Shown here: positions 9,000-17,078 of the stretch, in pieces | Layout of the letters: each line of letters starts with the position of its first letter | Numbering within the stretch: the stretch's first letter is position 1 | Assembly: GCA_902476875.1 (NCBI GenBank) | Contig: CABSFC010000025.1 | Span: 1-29,024, forward strand | Length of the DNA: 29,024 nucleotides | From: an uncultured Oscillibacter sp. | GTDB lineage: Bacteria > Bacillota > Clostridia > Oscillospirales > Oscillospiraceae | Direction: 5' to 3' | Made by a program: the position numbers and the translations under genes | The notes under the pieces: model-generated | Told to the model about the DNA's origin: nothing | The model's input: the letters and a program-made list of their open reading frames with translations, nothing else | Database searches by the model: none

Positions 9000-10078
9000 C
9001 GATTCGCGGGAGAGTTCTGCCCCTCCCCATTTTACAGGGCGGCATGGGTGTGGGCGTCAGCCTGGACCGTTTGGCCGGGGCCGTGGCCGCCCGCGGCGGC
9101 ATGGGTACCATCTCCACCGCCGCCTGCGGCTACGCTGAGCCGGACTACGCCCGGGACCCCAACGGGGCCAACCTCCGGGCTCTGGCCCGGCAGGTGCGGC
9201 GCGCCAAGGAGCTGGCCAAGGGCGCGGGACTGGTGGCAGTCAATGCCATGGTAGCCACCACCCAGTACGCCGACAGTGTCCGCACGGCCCTGCGGGCGGG
9301 CGTGGATGCCGTGGTCTGCGGCGCGGGACTGCCGAAGGATCTGCCCGCCATTGCGGCGGAGGTCCCGGAGAGCGACGCCGCCCTGGCCCCCGTCGTCAGC
9401 GGCGGGCGGGCCGCAGGCCTGATCTGCAAGCTGTGGGACCGGCGCTATCAGCGCGTCCCGGACTTCGTGGTCCTGGAAGGTCCCCTGGCCGGAGGGCACC
9501 TGGGCTTTTCCAGAGAGGAGGCCCAGGAGGCGCAGGCCGGGCGGCCCAAGTCCCTCAGCGCCCTCCTGCGAGAGGTGCTGAACGCCCTGGCGCCGTTCCG
9601 GGAGAAATATGGCCGGGACATCCCGGTATTCGTGGCGGGCGGCGTAAAGGACGGTACGGAGATGCGCCGCTACACGGATGAGGGTGCCGCCGGCGCTCAG
9701 TTCGCCACCCGCTTCATCGCAACGGAGGAGTGCGATGCCAGCGACGGCTACAAGCAGGTTCTGCTGGATGCCAAGCGGGAGGACATCACCATCGTCCAAA
9801 GCCCCGTGGGGCTGCCGGGTCGGGCGCTGCGCAGCCCCCTGATCGAACGGATGGAATTCGGCGTCCAGCCCCAGCCTGGCCGCTGCATCAACTGCCTGGT
9901 CCCCTGCGACCCCCGCCGCGCCCCCTACTGCATCTCCAAGGCGTTGATCGCCGCCGTGCGGGGCGACCGGGAAAACGGCCTGTTCTTCTGCGGGGCCAAC
10001 GCCGGGGAAGTGAATACCCTTTCCACCGTAAAAGATCAAATGGATCAAATCATGAACGAATGGAGGGCCGCGCCATGA
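8990..10078 (+). CDS. FabK-like / nitronate monooxygenase family flavoprotein
   Basis: A 362-residue FMN TIM-barrel protein of the NMO/FabK family, distinct from the adjacent FabK. It has ILQGGMGVGV at the start, a conserved family histidine (His170 in LAGGHLGF) and the glycine-rich FVAGGVKDG. Near the C-terminus is a cysteine cluster Cys299-x2-Cys302-x3-Cys306-x7-Cys314, with Cys334 further on; such clusters can bind metal or an iron-sulfur centre (inference). Its place inside a fab operon, with overlaps to fabK (10 bases) and fabD (ATGA), suggests a lipid-related redox role, but the true substrate is unknown. GGAGG lies upstream of the ATG at 8990. Confidence 0.85.
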   Translation: MAVTIRGRVLPLPILQGGMGVGVSLDRLAGAVAARGGMGTISTAACGYAEPDYARDPNGANLRALARQVRRAKELAKGAGLVAVNAMVATTQYADSVRTALRAGVDAVVCGAGLPKDLPAIAAEVPESDAALAPVVSGGRAAGLICKLWDRRYQRVPDFVVLEGPLAGGHLGFSREEAQEAQAGRPKSLSALLREVLNALAPFREKYGRDIPVFVAGGVKDGTEMRRYTDEGAAGAQFATRFIATEECDASDGYKQVLLDAKREDITIVQSPVGLPGRALRSPLIERMEFGVQPQPGRCINCLVPCDPRRAPYCISKALIAAVRGDRENGLFFCGANAGEVNTLSTVKDQMDQIMNEWRAAP

Positions 10079-11010
10079 AGCTCGGTTTCCTATATGCCGG
10101 ACAGGGTACCCAGCACCCCGGAATGGGAGCGGACCTGTACGATGCCTACCCCGCCTTTCGGGCCGTCTTTGACAGCGCCGGGGTGGATTTCGATTTGAAG
10201 CGGACCTGCTTCGAGGACCCCGACGGGGTGCTGAACCAGACCCGGTACACCCAGCCCTGCATGGTGGCTTTCGCCGCCGGACTGACGGCGGTGCTGCGGG
10301 AGCGGGGCGTCGCGCCATCCGTGGCGGCGGGCCTCAGCTTAGGCGAGTATTCCGCCCTCCACACCGCCGGGGTGTTTGACGCCGCCACCGCTGTCAATCT
10401 GGCGGCCTTCCGGGGGAGGGCCATGGAGAAAGCGGCGGCGGGCCGCCCCTCCGCCATGGTGGCGGTGCTGGGGCTGGACCGCGCCCTTTTGCGGGAAGCC
10501 TGCGGCGAAGCGTCCGCCGGCGGCTGTGTGGTCATCGCCAACTACAACTGCCCGGGTCAGCTGGTCATCGGCGGCGACAAAGCCGCCGTGGAAAAGGCCG
10601 CGGCCCTGGCGAGGGAAAAAGGCGCGAAGCGGTGCCTGCCCTTAAAGGTCAGCGGGCCGTTTCACACGCCGTTGATGGCCCCCGCCGGGGAGGCCCTGCG
10701 GGCGTATTTCCGGGGCATTTCCTTCGCGGAGCCAACCATCCCCGTCATCTTCAACTGCCTGGGCGATGTAAAGCCGGAGGGCGTCACAGTCCAGGAGCTG
10801 CTGGTGCGGCAGGTCCAGAGCAGCGTGTTCATGGAGGATTCCATCCGCCGCATGGCATCCATGGGCGTGGACGCCGTCGTGGAGATCGGCCCGGGCAGGG
10901 CCCTGACGGGCTTCGTCCGCAAGACGGTGCCGGCGCTGCCCGTCTGCCCGGTGGAGACCACGGCGGATGTGGAGGCGCTGACACAAATGGTAAAGGAGAA
11001 CAACAGATGA
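10075..11010 (+). CDS. fabD: Malonyl-CoA:ACP transacylase (FabD)
   Basis: Moves malonyl from CoA to AcpP. The 311 residues show YAGQGTQ near the start, the nucleophile Ser88 in GLSLGEY, Arg113 in the substrate pocket (AFRGRAM) and His197 in GPFHTPLM. I chose the ATG at 10075 because it overlaps the previous stop as ATGA, has TGGAGGG upstream and gives the normal N-terminus. A longer upstream frame is only a shadow of the NMO gene. The stop overlaps fabG as ATGA. Confidence 0.96.
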   Translation: MKLGFLYAGQGTQHPGMGADLYDAYPAFRAVFDSAGVDFDLKRTCFEDPDGVLNQTRYTQPCMVAFAAGLTAVLRERGVAPSVAAGLSLGEYSALHTAGVFDAATAVNLAAFRGRAMEKAAAGRPSAMVAVLGLDRALLREACGEASAGGCVVIANYNCPGQLVIGGDKAAVEKAAALAREKGAKRCLPLKVSGPFHTPLMAPAGEALRAYFRGISFAEPTIPVIFNCLGDVKPEGVTVQELLVRQVQSSVFMEDSIRRMASMGVDAVVEIGPGRALTGFVRKTVPALPVCPVETTADVEALTQMVKENNR

Positions 11011-11750
11011 GCTTTACAGGAAAGACCGCTGTGGTCACCGGCGGCAGTCGGGGCATCGGCCGGGCGGTGTGTCTGGAGCTGGCCCGAGGCGGCGCAAACA
11101 TCGTGCTTTGCTACGCGGGAAACGAGGCCGCCGCCCGGGAGACTGCCGCGGCCTGCGAAGCCCTGGGCGCCAGGGTCCTGGCCGTCCGCTGCGACGTGTC
11201 GGACGCCGGAGAGGTCAAGGCTCTGATGGACGCGGCCGCGAAGGAATTTGGCGCCATCCACATCCTGGTGAACAACGCCGGCGTCACCCGGGACGGCCTC
11301 CTCATGATGATGAAGGAGGAGGATTTCGACGCCGTTATGGACACCAATCTGAAGGGCACGTTCCTCTGTATGAAGGCCGTATCCCGCGTCATGATGAAGC
11401 AGCGGTACGGCCGCGTCGTGAACCTCTCCAGCGTGGTGGGCCTGCGGGGCAACGCCGGGCAGGTGAACTACGCCGCCAGCAAGGCGGGCGTCGTCGGCAT
11501 GACCAAATCCCTCGCCAGGGAGCTGGCAAGCCGCAACGTCACCGTCAACGCGGTGGCCCCCGGCTTTATCGAGACGGACATGACCGCCGCCATGCCCGAG
11601 GCCGCCAGGACCGCCGCCCTTGCCGCCATCCCCATGGCCCGCATGGGCCGGCCGGAGGACGTGGCGAAGGCCATCGCTTTCCTGGCAAGCGACGAGGCCG
11701 GTTATATCACCGGGCAAGTGCTGGCCGTGGACGGCGGCATGGCCATGTAA
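11007..11750 (+). CDS. fabG: 3-oxoacyl-ACP reductase (FabG)
   Basis: NADPH-dependent reduction of 3-oxoacyl-ACP, a short-chain dehydrogenase. The 247 residues have the cofactor motif TGGSRGIG (11-18), NNAG (89-92), and the catalytic Asn114, Ser142, Tyr155 and Lys159 (YAASK). The C-terminal end GQVLAVDGGMAM is typical. The start overlaps the fabD stop (ATGA), with AAAGGAG upstream. fabF follows after 13 bases. Confidence 0.97.
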   Translation: MSFTGKTAVVTGGSRGIGRAVCLELARGGANIVLCYAGNEAAARETAAACEALGARVLAVRCDVSDAGEVKALMDAAAKEFGAIHILVNNAGVTRDGLLMMMKEEDFDAVMDTNLKGTFLCMKAVSRVMMKQRYGRVVNLSSVVGLRGNAGQVNYAASKAGVVGMTKSLARELASRNVTVNAVAPGFIETDMTAAMPEAARTAALAAIPMARMGRPEDVAKAIAFLASDEAGYITGQVLAVDGGMAM

Positions 11751-11763
11751 AGGAGAAATGCTT

Positions 11764-13005
11764 ATGCGCAAGAGACGTGTTGTCATCACCGGCCTGGGCG
11801 CCGTCACCCCCATCGGCCTGACCGCCCCGGAGAGCTGGCGGGCGGTCAGGGACGGCGTGTGCGGCGTGGGCCCCATCACCCAGTTTGATCCCACCGGCAT
11901 GAAGGTCCGTCTGGCCGCCGAGGTCAAGGGCTTTGACCCTGAACATTACATGACCCGGCAGGAGGCCAAGCACATGGGCCGCTTCACCCAGATGGCCCTG
12001 GTCTCCGCTAAGGAAGCCATGGCCGACAGCGGCTTCGATATCACCCAGGCCGATCCGGACCGCTGCGGTGTCACCATTTCCAGCGGCATCGGCGGTCTCA
12101 GCATCACCGAGGCGGAGCATGACCGGGGCCTGGCGAAAGGCTGGGACCGGGTATCCCCGTTCTACATTCCCTCCGGCATCAGCAACATGGCCGCCGGGCA
12201 GGTGGCCATCTCCACCGGCTTTCAGGGGATGTGCGCCTGTCCTGTCACCGCCTGCGCCGGCGGCACCTACGCCGTGGGCGACGCCTTCCACTACATCCGG
12301 GACGGCTACGCCGACGCCATGCTCTGCGGCGGCACGGAGGCGGCTGTGACGCCTCTCGCCGTCGGCGGCTTCACCTCCATGCGGGCGCTGACCCCGGCGG
12401 AGGACCCCAGCCGGGCCTCCATCCCCTTTGACGCCGAGCGCAGCGGCTTTGTCCTGGGCGAGGGCGCCGCCGTGCTGCTGTTGGAGGAGCTGGAACACGC
12501 CCGGGCCCGGGGCGGGAAGATCTACGCGGAAGTCGTGGGCTACGGCGCCACCTGCGACGCCTACCACATGACCGCCCCCCGGCCCGACGGCAGCGGCGGC
12601 GCCAGGGCCATGGCCCTGGCGCTGGCGGACGGCGGCGTGGCGCCGGACCAGGTGGACTACATCAACGCCCACGGCACTTCCACTCACTTGAATGACGCCG
12701 GCGAGACCGCCGCCGTCAAGACGGTGTTCGGCCGGCACGCCTACAGGCTGGCCATGAGCTCCACCAAATCCATGACCGGCCACATGCTGGGCGCCGCCGG
12801 CGCCGTGGAGGCCCTCTTCACCGCCCTGGCGCTGCGGGACGGGTTTCTTCCCGCCACCATCAACTACCGCGTCCCCGACGATGCCTGCGACCTGGACGTG
12901 GTGCCCAATGTGGGCCGCGCCGCCGACATTCGATACGCCCTGTCCAATTCCCTGGGCTTCGGCGGCCACAACGGCAGTCTGGTATTCAAAAAATGGGAGG
13001 ACTGA
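11764..13005 (+). CDS. fabF: 3-oxoacyl-ACP synthase II (FabF)
   Basis: Elongating condensing enzyme that adds malonyl-ACP units. The 413 residues carry Cys164 (TACAGGT), His303 (NAHGTST) and His340 (SMTGHMLG), with Lys335 nearby; the numbering almost matches E. coli FabF. The context after the active cysteine reads AGGTYAVGDA, slightly unlike the more common A(T/A)GT form. Two ATGs are close together; 11764 has AGGAG 8 bases upstream, whereas 11758 is only 2 bases from it, so 11764 is preferred. Confidence 0.96.
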   Translation: MRKRRVVITGLGAVTPIGLTAPESWRAVRDGVCGVGPITQFDPTGMKVRLAAEVKGFDPEHYMTRQEAKHMGRFTQMALVSAKEAMADSGFDITQADPDRCGVTISSGIGGLSITEAEHDRGLAKGWDRVSPFYIPSGISNMAAGQVAISTGFQGMCACPVTACAGGTYAVGDAFHYIRDGYADAMLCGGTEAAVTPLAVGGFTSMRALTPAEDPSRASIPFDAERSGFVLGEGAAVLLLEELEHARARGGKIYAEVVGYGATCDAYHMTAPRPDGSGGARAMALALADGGVAPDQVDYINAHGTSTHLNDAGETAAVKTVFGRHAYRLAMSSTKSMTGHMLGAAGAVEALFTALALRDGFLPATINYRVPDDACDLDVVPNVGRAADIRYALSNSLGFGGHNGSLVFKKWED

Positions 13006-13008
13006 GAG

Positions 13009-13446
13009 ATGGGTATGCAATACGATTCCGATCAGATCGCGGAAATTCTCCCTCACCGCTACCCCTTCGCCCTGGTGGACCGCATCGTGGACGGCGAGCC
13101 GGGCAAGTGGGCCAGGGGCATCAAGTGCGTCTCCGTGAATGAACCGTTCATTCAGGGCCACTTCCCCCGGAAGCACATCATGCCCGGCGTCCTGCTGATC
13201 GAGGCCATGGCCCAGGTGGGCGGCGTAGCCATCCTGGCCCTGCCGGAGAACCGGGGCAGGCTGGCCTTCCTGGGCCGGGTCAAGGACGCCCGCTTCCGCC
13301 GCCAGGTGGTCCCCGGCGACGTGGTGGAGATGGAGTGCGTGCTGACAAAGCGGCGGGGCCCCATCGGCGTGGGCCAGTGCAAAGCCACGGTCAACGGCGA
13401 GGTAGCCGCCACCGCGGAGCTGACTTTTGCCATCGGCGGGGAATAA
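13009..13446 (+). CDS. fabZ: 3-hydroxyacyl-ACP dehydratase (FabZ)
   Basis: Removes water from 3-hydroxyacyl-ACP. The 145 residues form a hotdog fold with LPHRYPFALVDR, catalytic His51 in GHFP and Glu65 in LLIEAMAQ. No FabA-like gene is present, so FabZ is the only dehydratase in the window. The ATG at 13009 has GGGAGG 8 bases upstream; the ATG at 13015 is too far from it. It is the last gene of the fatty-acid operon, three bases after fabF. Confidence 0.97.
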   Translation: MGMQYDSDQIAEILPHRYPFALVDRIVDGEPGKWARGIKCVSVNEPFIQGHFPRKHIMPGVLLIEAMAQVGGVAILALPENRGRLAFLGRVKDARFRRQVVPGDVVEMECVLTKRRGPIGVGQCKATVNGEVAATAELTFAIGGE

Positions 13447-13449
13447 TGG

Positions 13450-13478
13450 TTGCCCTTTTCCCGCAAAATTGGTATACT
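13450..13478 (+). promoter_or_regulatory. Promoter of the MarR regulator
   Basis: TTGCCC (13450-13455), a 17-base spacer and TATACT (13473-13478), starting four bases after the fabZ stop. Transcription would start near 13485, about 35 bases before the regulator. Read-through from fabZ is also possible because no terminator lies between. Confidence 0.65.
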
Positions 13479-13505
13479 ATAGGAAGTATCCGCAAATTGC
13501 GGGAA
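13458..13505. promoter_or_regulatory. Inverted repeats over the MarR promoter, candidate autoregulatory operator
   Basis: TTCCCGCAA (13458-13466) and TTGCGGGAA (13497-13505) are perfectly complementary and bracket the -10 box. Inside the right half, CCGCAAATTGCGG (13490-13502) is itself a 13-base palindrome. A related half-like copy CCGCAAAATTG lies at 13461-13471, 29 bases upstream. MarR proteins commonly bind such palindromes in their own promoters; binding here is inference. Confidence 0.5.
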
Positions 13506-13519
13506 GGTGGGCGGACAGG

Positions 13520-13978
13520 ATGCTGAAGCACGCGTTTTTTAATGTGTACACCAAGTTCAAGCTGCATTTTTATCAGGAGATCTTCCAGCGCTTCCAGAGC
13601 CGGGAGGCCAGCCTGACCACGGTGGAGACCTTCTGCGTGGAGACCATCCAGGCCCTGGGCAGCCCCACGGTGAACGAATTCGCCACCTTCATGCGCATCT
13701 CCCCGCCCAACGCGGCCTATAAGGTCAACAGCCTGGTGAAAAAGGGCTATATCCGCAAGGTGCAGTCCAGCCATGACCGGCGGGAGTACCACCTGGAGGT
13801 CACCCAGAAGTATATCGACTACTACAACGTCTCCACCACCTACATGGTGGAGGTCATGGACCGCATCGCCCGGCGTTTCACCGCCGAGGAGTGCGCCAAG
13901 CTGGAGGAGATGCTGACCATCGTCAGCCAGGAGCTGATGCCGGAGGTGGCCATCCCCGACATCCAGATGACGGAATGA
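13520..13978 (+). CDS. MarR family transcriptional regulator, candidate fatty-acid synthesis repressor
   Basis: A 152-residue winged-helix protein. The DNA-binding part (about 49-95) has a recognition region ISPPNAAYKVNSLVKKGYI followed by the wing with the family DRR signature (SSHDRREYHLEV). The flanking helices would form the dimer. Lactic acid bacteria and relatives control fab genes with the MarR protein FabT, and this gene directly follows a complete fab operon, so a similar role is likely but unproven. The start at 13520 is supported by AAGGTG upstream and a conserved-looking N-terminus; a longer frame would overlap fabZ. It has its own promoter. Confidence 0.85.
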   Translation: MLKHAFFNVYTKFKLHFYQEIFQRFQSREASLTTVETFCVETIQALGSPTVNEFATFMRISPPNAAYKVNSLVKKGYIRKVQSSHDRREYHLEVTQKYIDYYNVSTTYMVEVMDRIARRFTAEECAKLEEMLTIVSQELMPEVAIPDIQMTE

Positions 13979-13980
13979 CA

Positions 13981-14017
13981 AACAGGAGCCATGGACTGGC
14001 CGTCCGTGGCTCCTGTT
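13981..14017. terminator. Hairpin between convergent marR and gluQRS
   Basis: AACAGGAGCCATGG (13981-13994) and CCGTGGCTCCTGTT (14004-14017) pair at 13 of 14 positions around a 9-base loop. It starts two bases after the marR stop and lies just beyond the end of the convergent gene. No T-run follows on either strand, so it is a weak or non-standard terminator that could serve both genes. Confidence 0.5.
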
Positions 14018-14021
14018 CTGT

Positions 14022-14960
14022 TCAAAAAAGCCCCTCCGGGATACGGATATCCGTCCGGGGCACCTTGTCCCAGGTGAAATCCGCCAGCAGGGCCTCCGCC
14101 GTTTTCGGCTCCGCCGAGGGGTTGAAGCCCGCGAGATACGCCAGCTTCCCCAAAATCTCCGCCGCCGTCCGGCCTTGCAGGGCGTCCAGCCCCGCGTCGG
14201 CGTCCCGCTTGCTCAGCCGCCGGCCGTCCGGGGCCAGCAGCAGCGGAAAGTGGAGGAAGGACGGCGCGGACAGTCCCAGCAGCTCGTACAGATAGAGCTG
14301 CCTGGGGGTGGAGTCCAGCAGGTCCGCCCCCCGGACCACCTCCGTCACGCCCATGGCGGCGTCGTCCACCACCACCGCCAGCTGGTAGGCGAACATCCCG
14401 TCGGACCGGCGCATCAGGAAGTCCCCGCAGTCCCTGGCCAGATTTTCCGCGTAAGCGCCCATGTGCCCGTCGGTAAAGCCCCGGGTCTCGTCCGGCACCC
14501 GCAGCCGCAGGGCGGGCGCTCTTTTTTTCGCCCGCTCCGCCGCCTGTTCCGGCGTTAAATCCCGGCAGGTCCCGGCGTAGACCACCTGGCCGTCCTCCCG
14601 GTGGGGGGCGCTGGCGGCGTGGAGCTCCGCCCGGGTGCAGAAGCAGGGGTACACCAGCCCCATGGCCTCCAGCTTCTCCAGCGCCGCCTGGTACAGGGCG
14701 GTGCGCTGGCTTTGATAGTACGGCCCGGACCGCCCGCCCACGGCGGGTCCCTCGTCCCAGGTGAGGCCCAGCCACCGCAGGTCCTTCTCCATCTGGTCGG
14801 CGTAGCGGCGGGGACAGCGGGCGGTGTCCAGGTCCTCGACGCGCAGGACCACCCTTCCGCCCCGCTGCCGGGCGCTGAGCCAGGCCAGCAGGCAGCAGAG
14901 GATGTTGCCCAGATGGATACGCCCGCTGGGCGAGGGGGCGAAGCGGCCCACGGTCTGCAT
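14022..14960 (-). CDS. gluQRS: Glutamyl-Q tRNA(Asp) synthetase
   Basis: A truncated glutamyl-tRNA synthetase paralog that attaches glutamate to the queuosine base at the wobble position of tRNA(Asp). The 312 residues contain only the catalytic core: FAPSPSGRIHLGN (HIGH-type motif), the zinc ligand pattern Cys106-x-Cys108, Tyr128, Cys132, and LSKRD (249-253), the KMSKS-type loop. The anticodon-binding domain of GltX is absent, which separates it from true GltX. The ATG at 14960 has AAAGGAG about 8 bases upstream. It is convergent with marR and divergent from the gene at 15118. Its presence implies queuosine-modified tRNA in this organism. Confidence 0.92.
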   Translation of the reverse strand: MQTVGRFAPSPSGRIHLGNILCCLLAWLSARQRGGRVVLRVEDLDTARCPRRYADQMEKDLRWLGLTWDEGPAVGGRSGPYYQSQRTALYQAALEKLEAMGLVYPCFCTRAELHAASAPHREDGQVVYAGTCRDLTPEQAAERAKKRAPALRLRVPDETRGFTDGHMGAYAENLARDCGDFLMRRSDGMFAYQLAVVVDDAAMGVTEVVRGADLLDSTPRQLYLYELLGLSAPSFLHFPLLLAPDGRRLSKRDADAGLDALQGRTAAEILGKLAYLAGFNPSAEPKTAEALLADFTWDKVPRTDIRIPEGLF

Positions 14961-15040
14961 GGCAGGGCTCCTTTCAGCAAAAGATGTCCTCATTATACTC
15001 CCGGGCGGGCCGCGCCGCAAGGGGGCGCGCAAAATCCCCC

Positions 15041-15069
15041 TGTACAACCAAATCCCGCCATGCTATAAT
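15041..15069 (+). promoter_or_regulatory. Promoter with extended -10 for the cysteine-rich gene
   Basis: TGTACA (15041-15046), a 17-base spacer and a perfect TATAAT (15064-15069) preceded by TGC, giving an extended -10. It lies about 50 bases before the start at 15118. Confidence 0.65.
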
Positions 15070-15117
15070 AAATGTTCCAATTTGGACCCCAACTTCCCAA
15101 AAGCGAGGTATTTGCAT

Positions 15118-15723
15118 ATGAATGAAGAAATGCGGACCTTCGGCTATCTCTGCCCCAAGTGCGGCAAAACGGTCATGGGCACCCGGTCCGTCTTCGCCCT
15201 GGAGGCCGCCGACGCGGAGATCGCCTGCCCGTGCGGCGGCAGCGTCCTGCGGACGGCGTTCGACGGGGAGAAGTACCGGGTGTACGTCCCCTGCGGCCTC
15301 TGCGGCGAGACCCACATGGCGGTCTGCGAGCCGGAGCGCGTCCTGCGGGGCGGCACGGCCCTGGGCTGCGCCCGGACAAAGCAGTTCTGCTGCTTCATCG
15401 GCCCGGAGGGCACGGTGGAGAAGAATCTCCGGGAGCTGGCCATCCTGGCGGAGAAGGAACAGCAGCAGAAAGACGGCGAGGACGAGGCGTTTTTGGACAA
15501 TGTCATCATGTACGAGGTCCTCTCCGAGCTGAAGGACATCGCCGCCCGGAGGGGCGGCATCACCTGCGCCTGCGGCAGCAGACGCTACGGGATGGAGATC
15601 CGCCGCTCCGCCGTGGACCTGGTGTGCCGGGACTGCGGCGCCAAGCTCCGCATCCCCGCCGCCACGGACCGGGACCTGGACGACCTGTGCTGCCACATGA
15701 AGCTGGTCATCCCCGGGAAATAA
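15118..15723 (+). CDS. Cysteine-rich zinc-ribbon protein of unknown function
   Basis: Not recognised. The 201-residue product has many paired cysteines: Cys12/Cys15, Cys37/Cys39, Cys59/Cys62, Cys91/Cys92, Cys150/Cys152, Cys170/Cys173 and Cys191/Cys192. They read as at least two or three zinc-ribbon-like units at the N-terminus and one at the C-terminus, joined by a charged helical linker (about 97-146) that may be a coiled coil. There is no signal peptide or membrane segment, so it should be cytoplasmic. GAGG lies about 8 bases before the ATG, and a good promoter is upstream. Neighbours give no functional clue. It could be a nucleic-acid or metal-handling protein. Confidence 0.8.
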   Translation: MNEEMRTFGYLCPKCGKTVMGTRSVFALEAADAEIACPCGGSVLRTAFDGEKYRVYVPCGLCGETHMAVCEPERVLRGGTALGCARTKQFCCFIGPEGTVEKNLRELAILAEKEQQQKDGEDEAFLDNVIMYEVLSELKDIAARRGGITCACGSRRYGMEIRRSAVDLVCRDCGAKLRIPAATDRDLDDLCCHMKLVIPGK

Positions 15724-15844
15724 CGCCGTCCTTTTTCGGCGGCGCGGCATCCCCTCCTGTCCGCCGGCATAGGCTGATACAGCGCTTTCCCATCTCTCCA
15801 GGCCGGGCCGAACCGGCCCATTTCCACAGAAAGGAGCCGACCGT

Positions 15845-17008
15845 ATGATCTCACTTCTGGCCCGGCTGTTTCTCAGGCCCGGAACACAGGACCAGGCCGC
15901 CCTCCGCAGGGGGTACGGCATCCTCTGCGGCGCGGTGGGCATCGCCCTCAACGTGCTGCTGTTCCTGGGCAAATTCTTCGCCGGCACCGTCTCCGGCTCC
16001 ATCGCCATCACCGCCGACGCGTTCAACAACCTGTCCGACGCGGGCAGCTCCTTCGTCACCCTGCTGGGCTTTCAGCTGGCGGGGCAGAAGCCGGACGCGG
16101 GCCACCCCTTCGGCCATGGCCGCTTCGAGTACCTGTCCGGTCTGGCGGTGTCCGTGCTGATTTTGCTGATGGGCCTGGAGCTGGCGAAATCCTCCGTTTT
16201 GAAGATCCTGCACCCCGTCCCGGTGGCGTTCAGCCCCCTGGTGGCCGCCATTCTGTGCGTCTCCATCGCGGTGAAGCTGTACATGGCCTTTTATAACCGC
16301 CGCCTGGGCAAAAAGCTGGACTCCCCCGCCATGCTGGCCACCGCCGCCGACTCCCTCAGCGACAGCGCGGCCACCGCGGCGGTGCTGGCCGCCACGCTGG
16401 CGGGCCGCTTTACCGGGCTGATGATCGACGGCTGGTGCGGCGCTCTGGTGGCGCTGTTCATCCTGTGGTCCGGCTTTCACGCCGCCAAGGACACCATCGA
16501 TCCCCTGCTGGGCACGCCGCCCACCCACGAGTTCGTGGAGCAGATCCGCGCTCTGGTGCTGGCCCATCCCGCCATCATCGGCATCCACGACCTGATCGTC
16601 CACGACTACGGTCCCGGCCGGGTGATGATCTCCCTCCACGCGGAGGTCTCCGCCTCGGCGAACATGCTGGACATCCACGACGAGATCGACAACGTGGAAA
16701 ACGAGCTGCGGGAAAAGCTGGGCTGCGAGGCGGTGATCCACATGGACCCCATCGTCACCGACGACGGCATCACCGAGGAGACCCGCCGCCGGGTGGCGGC
16801 CCTGGTCCGCTGCATCGACGACGCCATCAGCATCCACGACTTCCGCATGGTCCCCGGCCCCACCCACACCAACGTCATCTTCGACGCGGTGGTGCCCTTC
16901 CACTTCCGCCTGACCGACGCCGAGGTGGAGGAGAAGATCAGGACCGCCGTCCGGGCGCTGGACGGCAGCTACTGCGCCGTGGTGAAGGTGGAGCGGTCCT
17001 ATACCTGA
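15845..17008 (+). CDS. Cation diffusion facilitator transporter, probably Mn2+-type
   Basis: Exports divalent metal in exchange for protons. The 387 residues have six predicted membrane helices (about 25-220) followed by cytoplasmic dimer domains. Family marks are SGSIAITADAFNNLSDAG in helix 2 and HPFGHGR after it. The metal site reads Asn61-x3-Asp65 and Asp169-x3-Asp173, that is ND-DD, whereas zinc exporters usually have His residues; this suggests Mn2+ (inference). The C-terminus is longer than usual: after the standard domain a second alpha-beta unit (about 305-387) follows. AAAGGAG precedes the ATG. The gap before it (15724-15844) shows only short GC-rich stems. Confidence 0.9.
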   Translation: MISLLARLFLRPGTQDQAALRRGYGILCGAVGIALNVLLFLGKFFAGTVSGSIAITADAFNNLSDAGSSFVTLLGFQLAGQKPDAGHPFGHGRFEYLSGLAVSVLILLMGLELAKSSVLKILHPVPVAFSPLVAAILCVSIAVKLYMAFYNRRLGKKLDSPAMLATAADSLSDSAATAAVLAATLAGRFTGLMIDGWCGALVALFILWSGFHAAKDTIDPLLGTPPTHEFVEQIRALVLAHPAIIGIHDLIVHDYGPGRVMISLHAEVSASANMLDIHDEIDNVENELREKLGCEAVIHMDPIVTDDGITEETRRRVAALVRCIDDAISIHDFRMVPGPTHTNVIFDAVVPFHFRLTDAEVEEKIRTAVRALDGSYCAVVKVERSYT

Positions 17009-17078
17009 CAGGCAGGGCGGGCCTGTCCCGTCCGTTCTCCCCGGCCACAATATTTATCGTTGAAAGAAGGCGGTTTTC

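Noticed and set aside
14022..14960. Truncated or broken gltX
   Set aside because: The protein ends naturally after the catalytic core and has the zinc ligand pattern of GluQRS, so it is a complete gene of that family rather than a broken GltX.
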